Notes: generated by a model from the letters alone, not told the origin. A stretch of 64,000 nt of DNA from Lunularia cruciata (GCA_948567375.1 OX419761.1:42384243-42448242), one strand, 5' to 3'. Positions 36,386 to 47,560 are shown, counted from the first letter of the stretch. Translations and numbers: made by a program.

Positions 36386-36882
36386 AGATTGCTCGGACAC
36401 TAGAGTTCCAGTGATAGTAACTAGAGGCATTTTGGCAATTACTCATAGACTACTTTCTGGCGATTAGATTTTGTGTTTAGGGTATTGACTTCATGGTGGG
36501 GCCTACCATCACTTGCACCATCCACACCGTCAGGTGTGCCGTCAGTGGGACCACTGGGATGAGACCTAGGTTGAAATCAGGAGTATACCCTTGAAGTGCA
36601 ACTCTAGAGAGCTCACTTCTCTGATATTGAGCCTTTGAGTTCCTGGCTAGAGTGGACAGAAAGCCGGTGAGCATCACCTAGATTCTCTAAGCTAGAGTGG
36701 GTGTGGCTTGACTATAATTTGTGCCCCATTTTTAGCAAGTTGTTGAGGATTAGATCAAGTATTGATCTGAGTTCAATTGTGACACTTTGGAGTCTGTGTA
36801 TGACTTATGTGTGAGTTGTGCTTCTATAGTGAATGATGTTGATAGTGATGTATGTTGTGTAGCAATGTATATATGCACAACA
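36252..36882 (+). repeat. Family M right terminus of the outer copy (B1-A2-B2)
   Basis: The layout repeats the one at 27084-27734: purine run, B1 (36252-36358), A2 (36359-36777) and B2 (36778-36882), ending GCACAACA. B2 is 105 bp long in both copies. A2 stops about 40-50 bases earlier in its alignment than in the second copy. F3 sequence begins at once after 36882. Confidence 0.72.
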
Positions 36883-37571
36883 CCTTCAACCACTCCCCAT
36901 TCCATCTGCTCAATGGGAACATGTGAGCTTGATCTCATCACATCCTTGCCCAAGACAAAGCAAGGACACACAACAATTGTGGTGTTTGTGGATAAGCTTA
37001 GTAAGAAAGTCCACTTGGCACCAACCTTTGATAACATGAATGCTCCAACCTTAGCACAAATCTACTTTGACAATGTCTTCAAGCATCATGGGATGCCACA
37101 TTTATTCATCCTCGACCATGATCCTTGATTCACTAGGAAGTTTTGGTATTCGGCACCAAGCTTCTAGGCACTTCTAGGTACTCGATAACAAGCTTACTTT
37201 ATCCACAACATATCATCCTCAAACTGATGGAAAAACTGAACGTGCAAATCATACCTTGGAAGATACGTTGCATGCCTTCGTTAATGTCCACCATACCAAT
37301 TGGGATGAATGTCTTGCAGCTACAGAATTTGCCTACAACAATTCCAAATGGGCAAGCACTGGATTTTCTCCTTTCTTTCTCAATTTTGGCCAAGATCCAT
37401 TTGTTCCAAATTCTCATCTTGCTTCTCCCCCATCTCAGGTCCCTCATCCTTCAACCTTCATGACCACCATCTCTCAATCTCTCCAACAAGCCAAATCTCA
37501 CTTCTTGTTGCCTATAATCTTCGGAAACAATATACAGACACCATTGTCGTGATCTCACCTTTGAAGTCGGT

Positions 37572-37983
37572 TGTAAAAGACCAAATCCAAGGAGAGAAAT
37601 AGGAGAATGGAAACTCACATTGGGACACTTGAATGAGGGAAAACTCCGAATGCCTAGCATGAGCTTTGGCTTTGGTATTTATAGGTAGCATACAAGGCCC
37701 TTGAGAAGCTTCTCAAGAAGCTTCCTCACGCTGCTTTCTTAGAGTGCAAGCCAAGTTAACTAGGAAGCTTCTCAAGAAGCTTCCTTCTAGAAGCCGCCTA
37801 CTTGGCGTGCAAGCTAAGCTAGTTGGAAGCTTCTAGAAGCTAATTACTTAAGGTGCAAGCTAAGTTAACCAAGAAGCTTCCCAAGAAGCTTCCTAGATAC
37901 TTCCGGAATATTCTAGGCTAATTTGTCTTATGTGCTACTTTGTAAGCCTGACTAACTTTGTCGCTAAACTCCATATTGTTACA
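37572..37983 (-). repeat. F3 3' LTR (left side, minus orientation)
   Basis: In element orientation it runs TGTAACAATATGG to GGTCTTTTACA. It is next to a purine tract (37984-38000, GGCGGGGGAATA on the minus strand) and repeats 42788-43213. Confidence 0.92.
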
Positions 37984-38039
37984 TATTCCCCCGCCGCTAG
38001 TTGGTGACGTCCTCGTTGCCAATGAAGCTTTGAATTCCT

Positions 38040-38240
38040 GGATGGTCGTCTGTGCATTCAGGAGATGAGAAAGAGGCTCCCAGGTGGCATCATGAAGGGG
38101 ATACCCTTTCCAAAGGACTTTGTACTCCGTATGTTGGCGACTACCTCGTTGGATATGGCGATGCGCAAGGATACGATCAACTTCGTACTCCTCATGATCA
38201 TTGATAGGGACAGGAAGAGGGGGAGGTTGGACTCAAGAGG
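38040..38240 (-). pseudogene. F3 chromodomain region
   Basis: On the minus strand, downstream of the integrase tail (HVFHVSKLKPFVPNPSS near 38245), a segment encodes EEYEVDRILAHR followed by EYKVLWKGYP, the aromatic-rich chromodomain core. In chromoviruses this domain guides integration through histone methylation. Confidence 0.78.
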
Positions 38241-39639
38241 AAAAGGAAGAGGGGTTAGGAACAAAGGGTTTCAACTTGGAAACATGAAAGACATGATGGA
38301 TACGCATGTGACAAAGTAAGGCAAGTCGATAAGCAACAAGAGAGACAATTTGGGTGATATCAAAGAGTCCTATCCAGTTAGGGGCAAGTTTATGAACTTG
38401 GGTATCAAGTGGAAGAGGGAGGTTACTGGAGGATAGCATGACTTTATCACCAACTTCAAAGGTGAGATCATGACAATGGTGGTCCTCATATTGTTTTTGG
38501 TGATTTTGAGCAACAAGGAGGTGAGACTTGGCTTGTTGGAGTGATTGGGATATAGTGGTCAAGAATGTGGAAGTATGAGGAACTTGAGATGGAGGGGGAG
38601 CAAGAAGAGAATCTGGAACAAGCGGATCTTGGCCAAAATTGAGAAAGAAGGGAGAAAATCCGGTGCTTGCCTGTTTGGAATTGTTATAGGCAAATTCTGC
38701 AGCTGCAAGACATTCATCCCAATTGGTATGGTGGACATTGACAAAGGCCCGCAACATATCCTCCAATGTACGATTTGCACGTTCGGTTTGTCCATCAGTT
38801 TGAGGATGATAGGCCGTGGATAAAGTAAGCTTGGTGCCGAGTATCTATAAGAGTGCTTGCCAAAACTTCTCGGTAAATCAAGGATCACGGTCACAGATGA
38901 GTACACGTGGCATCCCATGATGCTTGAAGACATTGTCAAAGTAGATTTGCGCTAAGGTTGGAGTATCCACGGTATCATAGGTTGGTGCCAAGTGGATTTG
39001 CTTACTAAGCTTATCCACAAACACCACGATTGCGGTGTGTCCTTGTTTTGTCTTTGGCAAGGATGTGATGAGATCCAAGCTCACATGCTCCCAGCGAGCA
39101 GATGGAATGGCAAGTGGTTGAAGGAGTCCATTCGGCTTTTGGTTACTGGCCTTGTTACGTTGGCAGCTCTCACACGATTTGACAAATTCTTGAACATCTT
39201 GTGTCATGTTGGGCCACCACCATTGATGTTGGAAGGTACCCAAGGTCTTGTCCACACCCATGTGACCAGCGATGGGTAAATCATGGGCTTCTTGAAGGCA
39301 CACAAGTCGAAGATCACCTTTGGTTGGAACATAGATCCGGTCCGCATGGAATAGAAGGCCTTCCTTGAAGGAGAAGGTGTTGTACTCCTTGTCACCTGTT
39401 GTTAGACGACCATGTACCATTTGGAAAAAGGGATCTTGTTGTAGAGCTAATCGAAACTTGTTATGGATCTTGGGGTCAATTGACACCGTCGTAATTGCTG
39501 CCGCAATGAGAGGAAGGGACTTCAAATCAGGTCGTCGTGATAGAGCATCAGGGATGACATGGAACCAACCTGGTTTGTACTCAAGTTTGATGTCAAACAA
39601 TTGAAGTTGCTCTTCCCATCGATGATGTCGACTCTTCAT
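38233..39639 (-). pseudogene. F3 integrase region
   Basis: The 253-residue minus frame (38878-39639) starts with the RNase H end (QLFDIKLEYKPGWFHVIPDA). It has the HHCC finger (GHMGVDKTLGTFQHQWWW then CESCQRNK) and the DDE core start WEHVSLDLITSLP with CDRDP. The next minus frame (38233-38766) carries TAEFAYNNS-like host-shared integrase C-terminal sequence and the linker to the chromodomain. Confidence 0.88.
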
Positions 39640-39649
39640 GTGCTCCAGG

Positions 39650-40864
39650 TGTAAGGTCTACAACAATGGCAAGTGATCAGTTTGCATGATCACTTGTTTC
39701 CCCAAGAGATAATGCCTCCATACCTTGGTGGCATATACCATTGCAAGTTGTTCTCGATCTCAAGCAGAGTAATTTATTTCAGCTGTATTTAGTCGGCAAG
39801 ACACAAAGGCAATGGGATGTAGTCCATCCGGAAATTCTTGTTGCAACACAACTCCAATTGCAAAGTTAGAAGCATCAAAATCAACCACACAAGGTAGTTG
39901 AGGATCATATGGTTGAAGAATGGGTCTTGAAGACACCATATGTTTCAACTTTTGGAATGCTTCTTCATGTTTGGTGTTCCACTAGAAGCTCAAGTTCTTT
40001 CCCAAGAGGTCAGTCAATGGTGCAGCCACATGAGCATAATAGTGGATGAACCACCGGTAAAAACTGGCCAATCCATTGAATGCTTGTACTTTTGTAGCAT
40101 CCTTTGGGGTAGGCCAATCAGTAATGGCCTTGATCTTCTCTTCCTCCATCTTGATTCCCTCTGATGAGATCTTATGACCCAAGAAGGTAACCTCCTTCTG
40201 CCAAAAAGCACACTTTGACTTCTTGCAAGAAAATTCCCATTGTCGTAGTCGTCTTAGGACTTCTTGCACATGATTCACGTGTTCTGCCTCTGTCTTGCTA
40301 TAGATTAAGATATCATTCAAGAACACCACCATTGACCGATCCAATAGTCCATCCAACACCCGATGCATCTGATCCATGAAGACTACTGGAGCATTAGTGA
40401 GTCCGAAAAGTAGAACTCTCCACTCAAAATGTCCATACCTTGTGCGACAGGCAGTCTTTTGCACATCTTCTTTATCAACTGGGAATTTGCCAATAGCCGC
40501 TACAAAGATCCAACTTGGAAAAGTAAAGTGCTCCACTTAGTTGATCAAGTAAGTCATCAATCCGAGGCAAGGAATATGCATTCTTCACGGTTTGCTTATT
40601 GAGCCCACGGTAATCAATATAGAAATGAAGTCCTCCATCCTTCTTTGGAACAAATAGTACCGGTGCTCCCCAAGGAGAGGTACTATGTTGTATGAAATCC
40701 TTCTCCAACAACTCTGTAAGTGTTGTTTGCAACTCCTCTAACTCCTTTGGTGAGAGTCGATAGATTGGTCTACTCACTGGAGTACTCCTTGGCAATAACT
40801 CGATCTTGAAGGGCATACCTCGGTCAGAGGGTAATCTCTTTGGCAGAATCATCCGGAAACACAT
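39650..40864 (-). pseudogene. F3 reverse transcriptase and RNase H region
   Basis: Minus frames 40475-40864 and 39982-40536 carry RT motifs. These are [61 protein letters not shown] and the active-site-like block VVFLNDILIYS near 40310. RNase H follows toward 39760 with PCVVDFDASNFAIGVVL. Confidence 0.88.
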
Positions 40865-41141
40865 CTACAAACTCCTGAACTATCTGATCAACCATTGCTT
40901 GATGCGGCACTTGGCCCTCCTCAGGTTTTTCTTGTGCAATTGGCTTGATCCACATCGCGAATACAGATTTATCTTCCTCCAAAGCTTGCTCTATGGCTGC
41001 TTCCTTAACAAAATTCCCTTCTAGGGACTCATCTCTCTTCCAAGCTTGCTCCATGGTTGCCTTCCTGGCGAACTTCCCATCTTGGGACTCATCTCCCTTC
41101 CAAATTTGCTCTATGGCTACCTTCTCGACAAACTTCCCATC

Positions 41142-41585
41142 TTAGGACTGACTATTCTTAGGTGTCTTACTCAGAGGTGCTTGACAACCTAATCGGAAAT
41201 TCCTACCTTGGTGTTGTACTTGAATTTGGCGTCGGGTCCAATCAAATTGAACCTTATGACATTCAAGCCAAGATAGACCCAGAATGATATCATAGTGTAA
41301 AGGTGCCACTACAAACCTCATACACTCCAAATACTCCTTCCCAATCTTGAAGGTAACAGGATGCGAGGTGTGGAATGCAAAACCCTTTCTACCATCCGCC
41401 ATCATCAAACTACTTCCAATCACTGGCTTGATAGGAATACCCAATTCCTTTGCTACTTGCATAGACATGCAATTCTCTGAACTTCCTGAATCAACCAAAA
41501 TCCGACAACCCATATTAGATATCATACCTTGCAAGTGAAGCAGAGTTGCATAGGTCGAGCCTTCAATCCCATTGGAACTAATCAA
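41142..41585 (-). pseudogene. F3 aspartic protease region
   Basis: The minus frame has the catalytic-type triplet Asp-Ser-Gly in CRILVDSGSSENCM near 41490, and the downstream hydrophobic DIILGLSWLECH. The family is Ty3-type retropepsin. Confidence 0.85.
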
Positions 41586-41599
41586 GCTCCCAGTAGGCG

Positions 41600-42540
41600 G
41601 CTCAAAATCTCCTACTGGAATTCCTCATTTCCCTGATCATTTTGCTCCACAACCTCCACTTGGGCAACTTGTCAAGGTCGTCCATTCTTAAGTGGACATT
41701 CAGCAATGCGATGCCCCAACTGGCGACAATAAAAACAACCACCATTTTGTCGTAGTTTCTCCCTGTCTGCCATACCCAGTGGTCTTCGTTGAATTGCATC
41801 AATCTCCATTGGTGCTGGCTCCTCCACTTGTGTGTACTGTATTGGTAGGCTTTGTGGGGGTCAAGGTCAAGACCAAGTTGTTGCCACCAAGGAATCAAAA
41901 TGTCTGGCCAACCGCATGGCTTCCTCCAAGTGTTGTGGCTCTTGCATGGTTACCTCTAATTTGGTTCTTGCCTTCAAGCCCCTCACAAATCAATCCAGAG
42001 CTTCAATTCCAAAATATCTGGAATTTGCATGATGGTGTTTTAGAACTGCATGATGTAACTTCTTCCAGAGCCAATCTGTTTCAACTCTGCCAACTTATCC
42101 CGTGCAGCTTGTGTGGCACTTATAGCTTGGAATCGACTGATTATTGCACTCTTGAATTCTACCCATGTCAAGATTGGTGCAACTATTTGTTGTTTGGCTT
42201 GCTCCACTCGAAATCTCCACCATAGCTTTGCTACTCCATCCAATTGGCTAGAAGCCAAGAGAATCTGTTTTTGCTTATCTTGTAGACTAGTAGCTTCAAA
42301 ATAACATTCACAATCAAACACAAAATTCTCCACAGCACCCAAGAGATTCTTGCCTTCAAATACCTTGGGTTTAGGGAATCTAATCCAATCTTCTCCTTCT
42401 CGAATTGGTACTCTCTCCACCTGCTCTTGTTGTCAAAGATCTTGTTCATCCAACAATCGAGTAAGGTGTTCGATTTGTTGTTGCATAGCAAGGATAACAT
42501 CAGGTATTGCCGCCATGGTTGCTCCTCTATCACACCACTC
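41600..42540 (-). pseudogene. F3 gag region
   Basis: Minus frames (42040-42420 and neighbours) encode a gag/capsid segment with PKVFEGKNLLGAVENFVFDC and AKLWWRFRVEQAK, like the retrotrans_gag domain of plant chromoviruses. A knuckle-containing tail is expected near 41700. The frame there reads CRQLGHRIAECP-like sequence on the minus strand. Confidence 0.8.
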
Positions 42541-42770
42541 CTAATCTATCTAATTTATTAACACATAGAAACAACACGTCCACCGTTCTCCATAAGTTAC
42601 AACCGGAAGCACCAAGGGTTCCTCAGATATGGTGATCATATGCAAAAAATCTTGTCCAAAGTGCGAGGTGATGAATTGTGTGAAACGATGCTTGGGTAGT
42701 ATTTGGACGCAAAAATCCCAATGGTTGGGTGGAAGTGGATTTGGTGGTCCATAAATTCCATCCATCCCAT

Positions 42771-42786
42771 TCCTGCTCTGATACCA
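42771..42786 (-). other. F3 primer binding site for initiator-Met tRNA
   Basis: On the minus strand TGGTATCAGAGCAGGA starts one base after the 5' LTR. Its first 12 bases match the complement of the plant initiator-Met tRNA 3' end, the commonest primer of plant LTR elements. Confidence 0.9.
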
Positions 42787-42889
42787 ATGTAAAAGACCGA
42801 ATCCAAGGAGAGAAATAGGAGAATGGAAACTCACATTGGGACACTTGAATGAGGGTAAACTCCGAATGCCTAGCATGAGCTTTGGCTTT

Positions 42890-42900
42890 GGTATTTATAG
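42890..42900 (-). promoter_or_regulatory. TATA box of the F3 LTR promoter
   Basis: The minus strand reads CTATAAATACC, which matches the plant TATA consensus. It is conserved in the other F3 LTRs (near 37674-37684, 43857-43867 and 59187-59197). Confidence 0.75.
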
Positions 42901-42917
42901 GTAGCATACAAGGCCCT

Positions 42918-43070
42918 TGAGAAGCTTCTCAAGAAGCTTCCTCACACCGCTTTCTTAGAGTGCAAGACAAGTTAACTAGGAAGCTTCTCAAGAAGCTTCC
43001 TTCTAGAAGCCGCCTACTTGGCTTGCAAGCTAAGCTAGTTAGAAGCTTCTAGAAGCTTCCTTCTAGAAGC
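42918..43070 (-). promoter_or_regulatory. Clustered heat-shock elements in the F3 LTR
   Basis: The LTR has repeated GAAGCTTC palindromes. At 43041-43060 it reads AGAAGCTTCTAGAAGCTTCC, four perfect alternating GAA/TTC units at 5-bp spacing, which is the HSF-binding consensus nGAAnnTTCnnGAAnnTTCn. More GAA/TTC units lie at 42920-42940 and 42978-43012. The cluster is 20-170 bp upstream of the TATA box in the element's own orientation. Binding by heat-shock factor is inference. Confidence 0.7.
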
Positions 43071-43677
43071 TACTTACTTAAGGTGCGAGCTAAGTTAACC
43101 AGGAAGCTTCCCAAGAAGCTTCCTAGATACTTCTGGAATATTCTAGGCTACTTTGTCTTATGTGCTACTTTGTAAGCCCGACTAACTTCGTCGCTAAACT
43201 CAATATTGTTACATCGGTGATAAAGTCATGTTATCCTCTAGTAAACTACCCCTCCCACTTGATACCCAAGTTTGTACATTTACCCCTAATTGGATAGGAC
43301 CCTTTGATGTCATTGTCTCTCTTGTTGCTTATTGACTTGCCTTGCCTTGCTTGTCATATGCGCATCCATCCTATCTTTCATGTTTCCAAGTTGAAAACCT
43401 TTGTTCCTAACCCCTCTTCTTTGTCCTCTTGGGTCCAACCTCTTCCTCTTGTCCCTATCAATGATCATGAGGAGTATGAAGTTGATTGTATCCTTGCGCA
43501 TTGCCACATTCAACGTGGTAGTTGACAACATATGGAATAGAAGTCCTTTGAAAAGGGTATGCCCTTCATGATACCACATGGGAACTTCTTTCTCACCTCT
43601 AGAATGCACTACTGGCCATCTAGGAGTTCAAAGCTTCACTGGCAAAGAGGACGTCACCAATTAGTGGTGGGGGAATA

Positions 43678-43971
43678 TGTAACAATATGGAGTTTAGCGA
43701 CAAAGTTAGTAGGGCTAACAAAGTAGCAAATAAGACAAATTAGCCTAGAATATTCCAAAAGTATCTAGGAAGCTTCTTGGGAAGCTTCTTGGCTAGCTTA
43801 GCTTGCAGTCCAAGTAGGTAGCTTCTTGAGAAGCTTCTCAAGAGCCTTTGCATGATCCCTATAAATACAAGAGCCAAAGCTCATGATAGGCATTTGGAGT
43901 TTTCCCACATTCAAGAGTCCCAATGTGAGTTTCCATTCTCTTATTTCACTCCTTGGTCTCGGTCTTTTACA
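43678..43971 (+). repeat. 3' LTR of the older F3 element
   Basis: It runs TGTAACAATATGG to GGTCTTTTACA after a G-rich run (GGTGGGGGAATA) and matches the reverse complement of the young copy's LTRs. TATA-like CTATAAATACA and GAAGCTTC palindromes are present. Confidence 0.87.
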
Positions 43972-46586
43972 AGTGGGGATTTCACATGGAAATTATGTTT
44001 CAACTACAATGATAGGTGGATGTGTGGAAATTACTATCCTGTTAACCAAGAAACTAGGGCTGATTGGTATGATATGCCTACACCAAAGGAGATCTTTGAT
44101 GCAATTGGGCACTCAAAGATCTTCTGTACTTTGGATCTTAGAGCAAGATATCATCAATTGCCAATTAGGGAGGAAGATAAGTCCAAAATATTATTTTGGG
44201 CTATTGATCTTCATGAAAAAGTTGTATTGTATTAGTGGTGGTTCTTAATGTTTTGGTTAAAGTATGGTCATGACAAGTTCTAGAGAGTCATGGACAAGAT
44301 CCTAATGGGATTAGATTTTTCTCAATGTTATATTGATGACATTTTGGTCTAAATTGCTATTGTGAAGGAGCATGAGAGATATTTGTTGGATGTGTTTGAG
44401 AGATTTAGATCTCATGGACTCAAATCGCATCTAAGGAAGTATAGATTCTTCCATGAGTAGGTTGAGTATTTGGGTCACACTATCTACCCTGGTGGACTTG
44501 ATATTCAGTAAACCAAGGTGGAGGTTATTGCACATATTCCTTGGCCTACAAATGTGAGTAGAGTGCAAGCATTCCTTTGGTTAGTAAAATTCTATCACCA
44601 ATCTGTTAGAGAATTTAGTGCCATTGCCAAGGCTTTAACAAAGCTGACCAAGCTTACACAAAGTGGTGTTAGAGATGAGCAAGAGAGAGCTTTGATAGAG
44701 CTCAAGAAGAGATTGTCATTTGCATCTATTCTTGGAAGACCGATCAAATGACTTCCATTCCAAGTTCATACTGATTGGAATATGTTGGGGCTTGGAGTAA
44801 TGCTCACCATATAAGATCATGAGGGAAAGGAATTTATGGTGGCCTATGCTAGTCACTCTAAAAATTCAGTGGATGTGAAGTATAGTTCATATGAGAATGA
44901 TTAGCAATAATACGTTTTGATATTACTTATTTTGTAACTAATTTACTCTCATCATTGAACATCAACCATTATATTGGTTGACAAAGTCTGACAATTTTTC
45001 AAGGAAGCTTGCACGATGGGCTCTAATTTTAAGAATATAATTTCATAGTTATACATAGATCTAGAGTGGTGAATTGTGATGTACATGGGTTGAGTAAAAA
45101 CCCATGTACCAACCAATATGATCAGATCGAAGCATGTTGGCATGGTGAGATAGATGAGAAGATGATGCCATATTGGCATACATCTACCTTTCTATGTAAA
45201 TTTTATGAGGCTTTAGTGGTATCACTCTTAATATAGAAAAGAGAAGTTTTTGAGGTCTCAGATCTAGAGGGTGGAGATATTGGTACAAGCAAACAAGGTA
45301 TTCATGATGATATCTTAGTGATGGTCTATCTTTGCATTGGTGTTATGGTGGCACAATTGGTGCCAAGGAGAGGGACAATTTCCTTCAACAAGCCAAGTGG
45401 CTTGGATTGGAGTAGAGACATCTTTTTTGGGTATGGGAGGATGGTATAGTGCAAGTAATACTCCATCCATCTCAAAGACCATAGTTTGTATGTCATGCTC
45501 ATGAGGAGCTAGGATATTTTGGAGTAAAGCAAACATATAGCTTACTCTAAAGTCATTATTGGTGGCACAATATCATGATTAGTGTAAAGTAGTTTGTTGC
45601 TAGATGTGTGGATTGTGACAAAGTTAGAGCATCATTAGTGATTTTATGCCACAATTACCTATCATAGGGTTGGGTTACCACTAGAGTTCAGACTTTGTCT
45701 GCCTTTTATTATTGACTGTGAGACATCATTGATATGTTTTGGTTATGGTGGATCACTTCTCCAAATGAATTGAGTTGGTAGCACTTTTTGAAAAGTCATT
45801 GAAAGGATAGCTTACTTGTACCTAGATCAAGTTCTTACTTATTTTGTTGCACCAATTGAGATCTTGATTGGTTAGTGTATAAAGCTCTTGGGAGAGTTCA
45901 AGTCTTGTGTGACAAGGCTTTGATTGATCATCATACTGCCTCCTAAGATCATCTTGAGGTAGATGATTTATTAGAGAAATTTGGTTCAAATGGTGAAGAA
46001 AGGATTGCATAAGTACAGTTTGCAAAGAGTACACTTTGGAGATTAGGATCTCCAATTACCTTGGTTGGCCATAGGCTAATGGTTCAACCGGAAAATCTCT
46101 TCTTTCCTTACTTTCTACTATATGAAAAAATCTAGATTTACTTGTAGCCATTTGTCACAATGCTACTATAGTTTTGGACTTGGATGATCCATTTATATGG
46201 GTGACCACAAGTTCTCAACAAGCGGAGACCTTTCAAAGAGTGATGTTGATGGCCTTTGAAAGTTAGCAGTTGCTCAACATAGAAATACCTTATGTGACTA
46301 TATGCAGGAGAGGTTATAGACCATTGATCGGTCAATTTTATTTGTTTTTTATGTATATTTATAAAAACTACACCGACAATACTTCATGTGACTACATGTT
46401 GCATTATCTTGAGAGTGCATAACATTTTTCCTTTTGTAGTCCTCATGTTGGAAAGTCATGGTGGTGTTTTTTGGAAGGATCATATGCACAATTGTGCACC
46501 ATGCCACCTCCCAAACATTGATGGCACTATGAACCCAAGCTTGGTAGCTGTACATGTAAGCTTTATGATGTATGTAATGTGTCTCT

Positions 46587-46792
46587 AATGTTAATATAAT
46601 GTTCTGAGGATAGGAGAATTCACAAGAGAAACACAAGAGAAGAAACAAAAGAGAAACACAAGGCTTCATCTCTCAATACTACGATGCCCCAAAGGAGCAC
46701 TTATCTATTTAGACCCATTATATTTAACATCTTTCAAGATATTACCAAGCCAATTTCCACCTCTAGATAATATGTCTAGCTAATGGTACTAC
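46587..46792 (-). mobile_element. F4 LTR remnant in a family M fragment
   Basis: About 205 bp between TGTGTCTCT and ATGGAGTTGCTACTATG interrupt the PHD region relative to 26787-26815. It shares GATGCCCCAAAGGAGCAC, AAGCCAATTTCCACCTCTAG and a terminal CTAATGGTACTACA with the F4 LTR on the minus strand. It is shorter than the full F4 LTR (about 575 bp). The exact ends are uncertain. Confidence 0.7.
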
Positions 46793-47087
46793 ATGGAGTT
46801 GCTACTATGTTGGTGTGCGATACATCTTCAAGAAGATGGGATATGGCATGTTTATGGAATATGGCATGCAATCCTCTCTTCATGATGGTTCCTCAAGGAT
46901 AGTTAGTTATGTCTTTGATGTATAGCTAGTTCACTCCTTATGTGGTATAGATTGCAAATAAGCAACTAACAATGGGGCTCAATAGCAAACAATCTCAGGG
47001 TCTTTGCTCACCATAGTGCATATCACATACTTGGAGTAGATGGCTATTTGAAATTAAAAGGACCTAACCACTAGCTAGAGGAGAGAT

Positions 47088-47171
47088 TGTGGTACTAGAT
47101 TCATATGACTCATGTATGACTTGTGCTTCTACAATGATGTATGTTGTGTAACGATGTGTATATGCATGACA
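47088..47171 (+). repeat. Family M B repeat at the end of the right-hand fragment
   Basis: TGTGGTACTAG to GCATGACA follows a purine run (CTAGAGGAGAGAT). Unlike the two other right ends, no A2-B2 follows. Sequence continues directly into a minus-strand M gag fragment. Confidence 0.7.
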
Positions 47172-47560
47172 CAGGAGCAAGTATTGCACTCCTAGTCATT
47201 GCAACAAATGCATCTGTTTGTGCCGATCCACACATCAAGTTGAGGAAGTCTTTATAACAAACAAAAGTGATAGAAGTCTCAATACTTGAATCTGATCTCC
47301 TCTAAGCTATAGCTATACTAGCCAATCTTTGCACCAATTGCTCAATCTGATTAGTTATAGTTATGTCTAATGGAAGAGTAGGTATTGTACCCTACCAAGT
47401 ATGAGTCCTCAACCACCACCTTTACCACCTTATCCTCCATGAGCTATGACTCCTCTGCCTCTTACTGTAGCAACACTACCATATCCTAACTCCGGGTGTA
47501 AGTTAAAGCTTTGGTCACTAGTGTGTGTTCAAACCTAAGGCAATGGTCCCAATAACAACA
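47172..47560 (-). mobile_element. Family M gag fragment, minus strand
   Basis: The reverse complement matches the knuckle-to-post-gag region at 18070-18400, including GACTAGGAGTGCA and GATGCATTTG phrases. Its outer limit fades near 47560. Confidence 0.65.

Larger units (their letters stand above)
9281..36882 (+). mobile_element. Family M outer copy: DNMT- and PHD-bearing Ty3 element
   Basis: With later insertions set aside, the element's own sequence lies at 9281-14232, 14925-15021, 27735-28364, 31970-32561 and 33528-36882, about 9.6 kb. Part order is left terminal region, primer-site-like sequence (10051-10063), gag (10.36-11.76 kb), protease (12.48-13.16 kb), DNMT3-like methyltransferase (13.3-14.9 kb), linker, RT, RNase H, integrase (34.4-35.3 kb), PHD-like region (35.56-35.75 kb) and right terminal repeats. 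Insertions inside it are an F2 solo LTR, a second family M copy, X2 and X3. The copy is old and heavily broken, with well over twenty breaks by eye. Its left edge at 9281 abuts an F2 LTR and its right end at 36882 enters F3 sequence. Confidence 0.82.
37572..43213 (-). mobile_element. Family F3 chromovirus, complete-length young copy, minus strand
   Basis: A 5.64-kb element with LTRs at 37572-37983 and 42788-43213 lies between perfect 5-bp duplications TCGGT (37567-37571 and 43214-43218). On the minus strand the order is LTR, initiator-Met primer site, gag, protease, RT, RNase H, integrase, chromodomain, purine tract and LTR. The LTRs differ at only about 4% of sites plus a 13-bp indel by eye, making this the youngest element in the window. 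Its frames are the longest of any element here, with only a handful of breaks, but it still looks broken. Ty3 chromovirus is the natural class. Confidence 0.9.
42788..43213 (-). repeat. F3 5' LTR (right side, minus orientation)
   Basis: A 426-bp direct repeat of 37572-37983. It holds the heat-shock-element cluster and TATA box listed separately. Confidence 0.92.
36883..43971 (+). mobile_element. Older family F3 chromovirus, 3' portion, plus strand
   Basis: Only the 3' portion of this element is here. The integrase region (36883-37571) includes TSLPKTKQGHTTIVVFVDKL, and the part after the nested copy (43214-43677) includes LACHMRIHPIFHVSKLKTF and the chromodomain-like start EEYEVDCILAH. A 294-bp 3' LTR follows at 43678-43971. 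It is interrupted at TCGGT by a minus-strand copy of the same family. Its left boundary is the right end of the outer M copy. It is broken and clearly older than the copy inside it. Confidence 0.82.
43972..47171 (+). mobile_element. Family M right-hand fragment, plus strand
   Basis: The sequence enters family M within RT (GGGGATTTCACATGG, compare 21275) and continues through RT (YIDD-like sequence near 44330), RNase H (44.7-45.1 kb), integrase (45.5-46.2 kb), the post-integrase block and PHD region (46795-46930). It ends with a B repeat (47088-47171) after a purine tract. It is the most decayed M copy, with well over twenty breaks by eye. A small F4 LTR remnant interrupts its PHD region. Confidence 0.8.
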
